64,000 bases of DNA, from contig JBBIWA010000002.1 of the NCBI GenBank assembly GCA_037439425.1, forward strand, positions 1 through 64,000, in the 5' to 3' direction. Both the position numbers and the translations under genes were made by a program. The DNA comes from JBBIWA01 sp037439425 (lineage in GTDB: Bacteria; Acidobacteriota; Blastocatellia; RBC074). Numbering within the stretch: position 1 is the stretch's first letter; every line of letters starts with the position of its first letter. The notes below the pieces were generated by a model. That model did no database searches. It was not told the DNA's origin and worked only from the letters and a program-made list of their open reading frames with translations. Positions 57,482 through 64,000 of the stretch are shown here, piece after piece.

Positions 57482-58486
57482 TTGGTTACTGTTACTATGA
57501 AAGAACTGCTCGAAGCGGGTGTCCACTTCGGGCATCAGGTGCGCCGTTGGAATCCGAAGATGAAGCAATACATCTTCGCTGAGCGTAACGGCATTTACAT
57601 CATTGATCTGCAAAAGACGCAGCGCATGTTCAAGGAAGCTATCAAGTTCATCACCAACTTGATGAGCGAAAGCACGAGCCGGACGGTGCTCTTTGTCGGC
57701 ACCAAGCGCCAGGCCCAGGATGCTATTAAAGAAGAAGCGCTGCGCTGCAACCAGTTCTACGTCAATCAGCGCTGGCTCGGCGGGTTGCTGACCAACTTTC
57801 AGACCATCCAGAAATCGATCAAACGCTTCAAAGAGATCGAAGCCATGCAAGCTGACGGGCGCATCGAACAATTTGCCAAAAAAGAGCGCCTGCACATTGA
57901 GCGCGAACGCCTGGCGCTGGAGAAGAACCTTTCCGGCATCAAGGAGATGAAGAAGCTACCTGATGCGCTCTTCGTGATCGATACCAACAAAGAAGAGATC
58001 GCCGTCAGAGAAGCCAATCGTCTCGGGATCCCGGTCATCGGCGTGGTAGATACCAACTGCGATCCGGATGGCGTGACTTATGTCATTCCCGGCAACGATG
58101 ATGCTTTGCGCGCGGTGCGCCTGTTCGCTTCACGCATCGCCGATGCCATCATCGAAGGGCAACAATTGGCCCAGCAAAAAGAGCTCGAACAAGCAGCACT
58201 GGAAGCTGAGCGGGCAGCCCAGGAGGGGATCACGGTTGAGGTGACACCGCGCCAGCACTGGGAGCGAAGCGGCAAAGGGCGAGATCGCAGACGGCACGAA
58301 CGCCGGCCAGCTGCCCCTCAAGCGGTGCCGCCTCAAGCCCCTGCCGCAGCTCAACCGGCGACTGAGAGCGAGCAGGTTTCAGCCTCGCCTCTCTCTTCGG
58401 AGAGACCTGCGGAAGCGGTCAAACACTTCGACCCGGCCCCCTCGGTCGAGACAGCCGCTCCAGCCCCCGATGTCAGTGCGGCCTAG
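57482..58486 (+). CDS. rpsB: 30S ribosomal protein S2 with long C-terminal tail
   Basis: TTG 57482 follows GGAGGTG and gives MVTVTMKELLEAGVHFGHQV. Landmarks are RRWNPKMKQYIFAERNGIYIID, NQRWLGGLLTNFQTIQKSI and VIDTNKEEIAVREANRLGIPV. The core (about 250 aa) is standard. Residues about 260-334 form a Pro/Ala/Glu-rich tail (APQAVPPQAPAAAQPATES), absent from E. coli S2 and probably disordered. Confidence 0.96.
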   Translation: MVTVTMKELLEAGVHFGHQVRRWNPKMKQYIFAERNGIYIIDLQKTQRMFKEAIKFITNLMSESTSRTVLFVGTKRQAQDAIKEEALRCNQFYVNQRWLGGLLTNFQTIQKSIKRFKEIEAMQADGRIEQFAKKERLHIERERLALEKNLSGIKEMKKLPDALFVIDTNKEEIAVREANRLGIPVIGVVDTNCDPDGVTYVIPGNDDALRAVRLFASRIADAIIEGQQLAQQKELEQAALEAERAAQEGITVEVTPRQHWERSGKGRDRRRHERRPAAPQAVPPQAPAAAQPATESEQVSASPLSSERPAEAVKHFDPAPSVETAAPAPDVSAA

Positions 58487-58653
58487 CCGGCTGGAACGAA
58501 TCTTATCCGGAGCCAGTGCTGCTTTCGCAGCTCGGTCCTAACTCCTGGCGCAGCCGTGTCTGAGGCACAATGGCTGCGCCGTTTTGCAACCAGAGTCAAC
58601 AGCTCGGCCGCCCCGAAGATTTTCTTCTAAGCTTTACGGAGGATAGAATTATT

Positions 58654-59319
58654 ATGGCGATTACCGCAGAGATGGTGAAAAGCCTGCGCGAAAAGACGGG
58701 CGCGGGGATGATGGAATGCAAGCTTGCGCTCACCGAAGCTCAAGGCAACGAAGAGCAAGCGATAGAGATCTTGCGCAAGCGCGGCCTGGCCAGTGCCAGG
58801 AAGCGCGAAGGTCGCATCGCCGCCGAGGGGATAGTGGGTTCTTACATCCACCTGGGTGGCAAGGTCGGAGTGCTAGTCGAGGTCAATTGTGAAACCGATT
58901 TCGTCGCCCGCTCGGAAGAGTTCCAGAGTTTCGTCAAGGACATCGCCATGCACATCTGCGCTTCCGAGCCACAGTACGTCTCCAAAGAGGAGATCCCCGC
59001 CGCCGTCATCGAGAAAGAGCGCGAGATTGCGCTAGGACAGGCCAAAGCCGATCCTAAGAATGCGAACAAGCCCGACCAGATTATCGAAAAGATGGTTCAG
59101 GGGCGGCTCGAGAAGTTTTTCAGTGAGACAGTGCTGCTAGAGCAACCATTTGTCAAAGATCAGACGCTTACGGTCGGCGAGCTCGTGACGCAGCTGACAG
59201 CCAAGACTGGTGAGAAGATCCAGATCCGCCGTTTCACTCGCTACAAGATGGGTGAAGGATTGGAGAAACGACAAAGCGACTTTGCCAGCGAAGTCGCAGC
59301 GGCAATTAAAGAGCAATAA
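58654..59319 (+). CDS. tsf: Elongation factor Ts
   Basis: ATG 58654 follows GGAGG and gives MAITAEMVKSLREKTGAGMMECKLAL. The TDFVARSEEF region appears as CETDFVARSEEFQSFVKD, and the core helix pair and C-terminal subdomain are present. It has 221 aa, between the short Thermus and long E. coli types. It catalyses nucleotide exchange on EF-Tu. It follows rpsB as usual. Confidence 0.95.
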   Translation: MAITAEMVKSLREKTGAGMMECKLALTEAQGNEEQAIEILRKRGLASARKREGRIAAEGIVGSYIHLGGKVGVLVEVNCETDFVARSEEFQSFVKDIAMHICASEPQYVSKEEIPAAVIEKEREIALGQAKADPKNANKPDQIIEKMVQGRLEKFFSETVLLEQPFVKDQTLTVGELVTQLTAKTGEKIQIRRFTRYKMGEGLEKRQSDFASEVAAAIKEQ

Positions 59320-59388
59320 CCGAAGAATAAGAGGCCGGCCGGCTCTGGCCGGCAGATAACCTCCAGACTCGGCCGCACTCTTCAGACT

Positions 59389-60171
59389 GTGGCTAGTGTA
59401 AAGACCAAACCAACTCCGGCCTATCGCCGCATTCTGCTCAAACTCAGCGGTGAAGCCTTGATGGGCGACACGGGTTACGGGATTGACCCCAAGGTCGTGA
59501 TGCGCGTGGCGCACGAGATCAAGGAAGTGGCTGACCTTGGCGTTGAGGTCGCGCTGATGGTCGGTGGCGGCAACATCTTTCGCGGGCTGAAGGCCAGCGA
59601 AATGGGGATGGACCGCGCGACGGCTGACTACATGGGCATGCTGGCCACGGTGATGAACGCGCTGGCGCTGCAAGACGCTTTGGAAAAGCTCGGCGCTTTC
59701 ACCCGCGTCATCTCGGCGATCGAAATGCGTGAGATTGCTGAGCCGTTTATCCGCCGCCGCGCCATCCGGCACCTGGAAAAAGGACGCATCGTCATCTTCG
59801 CCGCTGGAACTGGCAACCCTTACTTCACTACGGACTCGGCTGCTGCGCTGCGCGCGCTTGAGATCAAAGCCGAGGTGATTATGAAGGCCACCAGCGTCAG
59901 CGGCATCTACACGGCCGACCCGCGCAAGGATGCCACGGCTGTCAAGATTGATGAACTGAGTTACCTGCGGCTGCTCAAAGATGAACTGGCGGTGATGGAT
60001 GCTTCAGCTGTCTCGCTGTGCAAAGATAATCGTCTCCCGATCATCGTCTTTGATATGACCAAGCCCGGCAATATCAGGCGAGTCGTGATGGGAGAGCGCG
60101 TCGGTTCGCTGGTGCGTCCTGATGATGTGATCCCACCCACGGCCGAGAGCTCATCCCAGAGCCGGGAATAA
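59389..60171 (+). CDS. pyrH: UMP kinase
   Basis: The 260-aa protein (GTG 59389) phosphorylates UMP. Hallmarks are RILLKLSGEALMG, MVGGGNIFRG, MGMLATVMNALALQDALE, FAAGTGNPYFTTDSAAALRA and the C-terminal VFDMTKPGNIRRVV. No clear Shine-Dalgarno sequence precedes the start, unlike the neighbours, so translation may be coupled or the start may be elsewhere. It is in the usual tsf-pyrH-frr order. Confidence 0.95.
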   Translation: MASVKTKPTPAYRRILLKLSGEALMGDTGYGIDPKVVMRVAHEIKEVADLGVEVALMVGGGNIFRGLKASEMGMDRATADYMGMLATVMNALALQDALEKLGAFTRVISAIEMREIAEPFIRRRAIRHLEKGRIVIFAAGTGNPYFTTDSAAALRALEIKAEVIMKATSVSGIYTADPRKDATAVKIDELSYLRLLKDELAVMDASAVSLCKDNRLPIIVFDMTKPGNIRRVVMGERVGSLVRPDDVIPPTAESSSQSRE

Positions 60172-60204
60172 TTTCCATCCCTAGAGAGCAAGAAGGAGGG
60201 CCTA

Positions 60205-60762
60205 ATGATCAAGGAAGTTGCTAAAGAGACCCGGTCGCGGATGGAACAGGTGATTGAAGATTTTCGTCGCAAATTGGCCACCATTCGCACAGGGCGCGCT
60301 TCGACTAGCCTGCTCGACAATGTTACCGTCGACTACTACGGAACCAACCTTCCGCTCAATCAGGTCGCCACTATTCATGCGCCGGAAGCCTCACTGCTGA
60401 CGGTAGCGCCCTTTGATCCGGCGATGCTCGGGCCGATTGAAAAGGTCATTCGCAGCTCTGAGCTTGGCCTCAATCCCTCAAACGATGGCAAAATTATTCG
60501 CGTCCCGATCCCACCACTGACTGAAGAACGCCGCCGGGAGATGACCCGCATCGTCGGCGAGATTGCCGAAGAACATCGCACAGCCGTACGCAATATCCGC
60601 CGCGATTCCAACGAGAAGCTGAAAAAAGCGCTCAAGGAAAAGAACATCTCTGAGGATGATGAGAAGGATGGCCTGGCAGAGGTGCAAAAGCTGACCGATC
60701 AATACATCGCCAGGATCAATGAGCTGGCCAAACACAAAGACGAAGAAATCATGAAGGTCTGA
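60205..60762 (+). CDS. frr: Ribosome recycling factor
   Basis: The 185-aa protein follows AAGGAGG. Landmarks are LATIRTGRASTSLLDNV, YYGTNLPLNQVATI, IRVPIPPLTEERRREM and AVRNIRRDSNEKLKK. It splits ribosomes with EF-G after termination. It is the last gene of the cluster. Confidence 0.97.
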   Translation: MIKEVAKETRSRMEQVIEDFRRKLATIRTGRASTSLLDNVTVDYYGTNLPLNQVATIHAPEASLLTVAPFDPAMLGPIEKVIRSSELGLNPSNDGKIIRVPIPPLTEERRREMTRIVGEIAEEHRTAVRNIRRDSNEKLKKALKEKNISEDDEKDGLAEVQKLTDQYIARINELAKHKDEEIMKV

Positions 60763-61050
60763 ACCAGCCTCGCTGTCGGGCGAAGCGGCGGGCTTGCTCT
60801 TAGCACCTCACCACGTCACGGGCAAAGTGGCCGGTCTCGTCCTACATCACACTACTCCCCTTGTCAGTGAGGCTGGCTTCCGCTATAACAAGACTCATCA
60901 TATGCCCAGAAGGGCAGACTCAGGAATTAACTGGCGAAGCTATCATCGCGCTGGCTGAGCTTTAATTAAGGGTGGCTGTTTGCGGTTGTGACTGGAGCCG
61001 CAAAGTGGCCGCCTGATGTCTTGATCTCCATCCACACGAAAGGAGCAAGC

Positions 61051-62112
61051 ATGAAATCGGCGACTTGGCAACGTTGGCTTTCACTAGCACTCGTAACTGG
61101 CTTGCTGGGACTGGCCAGCTATCTGGCCGGATGCAGTAGCCAACCCGATGTTGAGACGGCGAAGTTCGAGCCGGAGATCCTTCCCATCCCCCCACAACTT
61201 GAAAGATACGAGCCGATGCCGGACTACCCTACCAATCCAGAGCTGGTGGCGCTGGGGCGACAGTTGTTCTTCGATTCGCGGCTCAGTGTTGACAACACCC
61301 GCTCCTGCTATTCCTGCCACGTGTGCGAGAACGGACTGACCGATGGAAAGCCCAAATCCATTGGTGCCCTCGAAAAGCAGCTGCCACGTAGCAGCCCCTC
61401 ACTGTGGAACATCGGCTACCACAAAGAGTTCTACTGGGATGGGCGCAGCGACTCACTGGAGGCACAGGCGCTGGCGGCCTGGCGCGGCGCTAACATGGGA
61501 GCCAAAGATAAAGAAGCAGAGATCCTGGCGCGAATCAACAGCCTCCCCGGCTATCGCCAGCAGTTTCAGAAGCTCTTCAACAGTGAGGCTACGGCCGATA
61601 ACATCGCCAAGGCCATCGCCGCCTTTGAGCGGACGATCCTCAGCGGCAACGGCGATACCCCCTTTGATCGCTGGCAGGCCGGAGACGAGAGTGCTGTCAG
61701 CGAGGAAGTAAAACGCGGCTACGAAGTCTTCAAGAGCGCCAAATGCGATAACTGCCACGCGGGAGTGCTGTTTACTGATCAGCAGTATCACAACGTCGGC
61801 ATCGGTATGGACGCGGCTGAACCGGATAAGGGCCGCTTCAACAAAACGCAAAATGAGGCCGATACAGGTGCCTTCAAAACGCCGACTTTGCGTGATGTGG
61901 CCAAGTCTGCGCCTTACTTCCACGATGGCAGCGCGGCGACTCTGGAAGAAGCCGTTGACATCATGCTGGCTGGCGGCAAACCGAACAAGTACCTGGATAC
62001 CAGAAATCTCAAGAAGGTCAATTTAACCAAACAGCAGAAAGCCGACTTGATCGCTTTCTTGAAGTCTTTAAGCGTTGATGACTGCAAATTGAAGGCGCCG
62101 CCACTGCCCTGA
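61051..62112 (+). CDS. Di-haem cytochrome c peroxidase (MauG/CcpA family)
   Basis: ATG 61051 follows AAAGGAG; the 353-aa lipoprotein has a lipobox LAGC (MKSATWQRWLSLALVTG...YLAGCSS). Two haem motifs are CYSCH and CDNCH. Other landmarks are GRQLFFDSRLSVDN, DGRSDSLEAQA, FERTILSGNGDTPFDRW and GAFKTPTLRDVAKSAPYFHDGS. It should reduce hydrogen peroxide in the periplasm or act as a MauG-like oxidase. Confidence 0.92.
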   Translation: MKSATWQRWLSLALVTGLLGLASYLAGCSSQPDVETAKFEPEILPIPPQLERYEPMPDYPTNPELVALGRQLFFDSRLSVDNTRSCYSCHVCENGLTDGKPKSIGALEKQLPRSSPSLWNIGYHKEFYWDGRSDSLEAQALAAWRGANMGAKDKEAEILARINSLPGYRQQFQKLFNSEATADNIAKAIAAFERTILSGNGDTPFDRWQAGDESAVSEEVKRGYEVFKSAKCDNCHAGVLFTDQQYHNVGIGMDAAEPDKGRFNKTQNEADTGAFKTPTLRDVAKSAPYFHDGSAATLEEAVDIMLAGGKPNKYLDTRNLKKVNLTKQQKADLIAFLKSLSVDDCKLKAPPLP

Positions 62113-62138
62113 TCGCATCACCTGCGAGGTGGAATCAG

Positions 62139-63254
62139 ATGACTGCTACCCCGCTTGCCGAAAGACATCAGAAAACCGGAGCAATCCTGAGTTCAGGCAG
62201 TGCGCTGCCTGATCATTACGGCGATGTGCGCGCCGAGTACGAAGCGATTCGACGTGGCGCGGCGGTGATTGATCTCTCGCCTGCTGGCAAACTGGAGGTG
62301 AGTGGGAAGAATGCCGTCCAGTTCATCAACGGTCTGGTCACCAATGACGTGAAATCGCTGGCCGTCGGAGCGGGCCTGCTGGCCGCTTTTCTTAACGTTC
62401 AGGGCAAGCTGGTGGCGATGAGCCGCATTTACAAACTGGGGGAGCGCCTGCTGCTGGAGCTTGACGCCCTCAATCGCGAGAAGGTCTATCAAAATCTGAA
62501 CCGCTTCACACTGGCAGGTGACTTCTTCCTGCGTGATCTGACCGAGCAGCAGGCGCTCGTCTCGCTGCAGGGGCCGCGCGCTGCTGAATTGCTCGAAGCG
62601 CTCACTGGAGAAGCTATCCCTGCGCAGCCGCAGTACCAGATCCACCAGCGGCAGATGGCTCAGGTCAAGCTGCTCATCGCCGCGCACTCGCGCAGCGGCG
62701 AGCCGGGCTTCGATCTTTTCATCCCCGCCGAGGCGGCCCCGCGCCTGTGGGAACTCATCCTTGAAAAAGGACAACCCCTTGGCGCGCGCGCTGTCGGGCA
62801 GGCAGCCTTAGATATCGCCCGCCTTGAAGCCGGAATCCCACGCGAGGGAGTGGACGTGACTGAAGCTAACATCCTGCTCGAAGCGGGCTATGAAAAAGCC
62901 GTCAGCTATAGCAAAGGATGCTACCTCGGACAGGAGGTCATCGCGCGCATCCACTGGCAAGGCCAACCGGCCAAACAATTGAGAGGGCTGCTGGTCGAAG
63001 CAGAGACTTTGCCGCCGCCGGGCACCGCAATTTACGCGACAGACGGCAAAAAAGCTGGCCAGATGGTCGGAACCGTCACCAGCAGCACCCACAGCCCGGC
63101 GTTGGATCGCATCATTGCGCTCGGCTATGTGCATCGCTATTACCTGGCACCCGGCACAGCATTTATTTTGAAGCAGGGGGAGTCAGAGCTCGGCCGAGCG
63201 CAGCTTCAGGAGCTCCCCTTTATAGGGCAAGTGCAGGCGGCCACCGATGAGTGA
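62139..63254 (+). CDS. Folate-binding YgfZ/GcvT-like protein
   Basis: The 371-aa protein has a GcvT-like fold: VIDLSPAGKLEVSGKNAVQFINGLVTNDV, LVSLQGPRAAELLEAL and YSKGCYLGQEVIARIHWQGQPAKQLRGLL, the YgfZ signature with the conserved Cys. YgfZ proteins help assemble or maintain iron-sulphur enzymes. It overlaps the next gene by 8 bp (ATGAGTGA). Confidence 0.92.
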   Translation: MTATPLAERHQKTGAILSSGSALPDHYGDVRAEYEAIRRGAAVIDLSPAGKLEVSGKNAVQFINGLVTNDVKSLAVGAGLLAAFLNVQGKLVAMSRIYKLGERLLLELDALNREKVYQNLNRFTLAGDFFLRDLTEQQALVSLQGPRAAELLEALTGEAIPAQPQYQIHQRQMAQVKLLIAAHSRSGEPGFDLFIPAEAAPRLWELILEKGQPLGARAVGQAALDIARLEAGIPREGVDVTEANILLEAGYEKAVSYSKGCYLGQEVIARIHWQGQPAKQLRGLLVEAETLPPPGTAIYATDGKKAGQMVGTVTSSTHSPALDRIIALGYVHRYYLAPGTAFILKQGESELGRAQLQELPFIGQVQAATDE

Positions 63255-63525
63255 ACAACCTGAGCAGGAGTGGGGACGAAACTCTGCCGAACTAGCCTAC
63301 AGCATCATCGCTCGCTATGTCGAGCACGCCCAAATCTGCGGGATGCTGATTGCGATGCTGGCCAGCGCGCTCGGTGAAGAACGACTCAAACCCGTGGTCC
63401 AGACTGAGGTCTGGCAATTGTATATGTCGAGCAAGCGGATTCTGGAGGAGGCGCGCAAGGACATCGAAGCGCTCACCAGGCTGATTGAGCAAATGCAGGC
63501 TAAGCCTCAAGAATCGGGGGAATGA
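63247..63525 (+). CDS. Small helical hypothetical protein
   Basis: The 92-aa protein (MSEQPEQEWGRNSAELAYS) is mainly helical with YVEHAQICGMLIAMLASALGEE and a charged second helix (SSKRILEEARKDIEALTRLIEQM). The family is not recognised. It overlaps both neighbours and is surely translated from the same mRNA as the YgfZ homologue and the rhodanese. Confidence 0.65.
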   Translation: MSEQPEQEWGRNSAELAYSIIARYVEHAQICGMLIAMLASALGEERLKPVVQTEVWQLYMSSKRILEEARKDIEALTRLIEQMQAKPQESGE

Positions 63526-63854
63526 CCATGGCATCATTTGGCATCATCACGGTCGAAGAGCTCAAAGCCAAACAGGAGGCAGGTGAAAAATTCCGTCTCA
63601 TTGATGTGCGCGAACCAGTCGAGTACAACATTTGCCGGATCGAAGGGGCTGAACTCAAACCGCTCGGCCAGATCTGGCAGTGGTACCAGGAACTGGATCG
63701 CCAAGAAGAAATCATCTTGCATTGCCATCACGGCATGCGCTCCGAGCAGGCGTGCCACTTCCTGGCGCGCCAGGGCTTCACCAATGTCAAGAATCTGGCT
63801 GGCGGAATTGATGCCTGGTCGCTGAGCATTGATCCTTCGGTGCCACGATATTGA
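63522..63854 (+). CDS. Rhodanese-like sulfurtransferase domain protein
   Basis: The 110-aa single-domain protein has RLIDVREPVEYNICRIEGA and the active-site loop LHCHHGMRSEQACHFL with the nucleophilic Cys, followed by VKNLAGGIDAWS. It overlaps the previous gene by ATGA. It transfers sulfur or acts in redox signalling. Confidence 0.92.
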   Translation: MTMASFGIITVEELKAKQEAGEKFRLIDVREPVEYNICRIEGAELKPLGQIWQWYQELDRQEEIILHCHHGMRSEQACHFLARQGFTNVKNLAGGIDAWSLSIDPSVPRY

Positions 63855-63864
63855 GTCCGCAGCC

Positions 63865-64000
63865 ATGCCTGAAGAAGGTTTGCCACCGCAGTACCTGCGC
63901 GGGATTGAGCTTTTCAACGCAGGCCAGTTCTTCGACTGTCACGAGATGTTAGAAGAGCTCTGGCTTCAAGCTACAGGTCTTGAGCGCGAATCTCTTCAAG
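63865..64000 (+). CDS. DUF309 protein, 5' part only
   Basis: From ATG 63865 the frame reads MPEEGLPPQYLRGIELFNAG followed by FFDCHEMLEELW, the conserved start of DUF309 proteins. It runs off the right edge. It is probably co-transcribed with the rhodanese gene. Confidence 0.75.
   Translation, partial: MPEEGLPPQYLRGIELFNAGQFFDCHEMLEELWLQATGLERESLQ

Overview
This window looks like a chromosomal segment of a member of the Acidobacteriota, probably the Blastocatellia. That is inferred from gene content: a secreted protein with the Solibacter-type TIGR03437 domain, a DUF1501/DUF1800 pair, many secreted TPR, FG-GAP, HEAT and regulatory-like proteins, and moderately high GC. No rRNA, tRNA, phage, transposase gene, cas gene or multi-spacer CRISPR array could be recognised.

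Layout. 1-5.4 kb: an edge fragment resembling a Y-family polymerase, a hypothetical gene, the GDP-L-fucose pair gmd-fcl, threonine synthase and a secreted NIPSNAP-like protein. 6-12.4 kb: an FG-GAP propeller protein, an NCS2 xanthine/uracil permease, EF-P, a radical SAM enzyme and a 1 kb repeat-filled gap. 12.4-17 kb: the TIGR03437 protein and DUF1501/DUF1800 genes. 17-22.5 kb: a PfkB kinase, then an AlbA_2/HATPase gene coupled to a ParA-like gene, each broken by an in-frame stop, and a large TPR protein. 22.6-27 kb: ychF, panC, folK, an RlmI-type methyltransferase and an orphan transglutaminase-like protein. 27-33.6 kb: a secreted M1-like pseudo-peptidase, an HtrA protease and further envelope proteins. 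33.8-41 kb: queE-queC, a Uma2 nuclease, a DinB-like protein, a DinG-type helicase, a diguanylate cyclase and a HEAT protein. 41.3-44 kb: a decayed, repeat-rich zone with a truncated AAA ATPase, then an F420-type oxidoreductase. 44-50 kb: a sialidase-like protein, a membrane protein/winged-helix pair, uppS, yjbQ and DUF4173. 50.6-55.8 kb: prolyl oligopeptidase, a CusF-SCO fusion and an acyl-CoA synthetase. 56-60.8 kb: the translation cluster rplM-rpsI-rpsB-tsf-pyrH-frr. 61-64 kb: a di-haem peroxidase, a ygfZ homologue, a small protein, a rhodanese and the start of a DUF309 gene.

The most unusual signal is structural. At six separate places (7.6, 36.8, 41.7, 42.1, 43.9 and 57.2 kb) a local sequence of about 31-38 bp occurs twice in direct orientation around an unrelated 33-37 bp insert. 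Four pairs are perfect or have one mismatch. The repeats differ from locus to locus and include a promoter and the last codons of rpsI. This repeat-spacer-repeat geometry is what off-target CRISPR spacer integration would leave, but I saw no cas genes here and other duplication mechanisms remain possible.

Other points of interest are an EF-P with serine at the modified tip position, an M1-like protein that lost both HExxH histidines, a leaderless promoter, nested inverted repeats between rplM and rpsI, and a dispersed palindromic repeat family.
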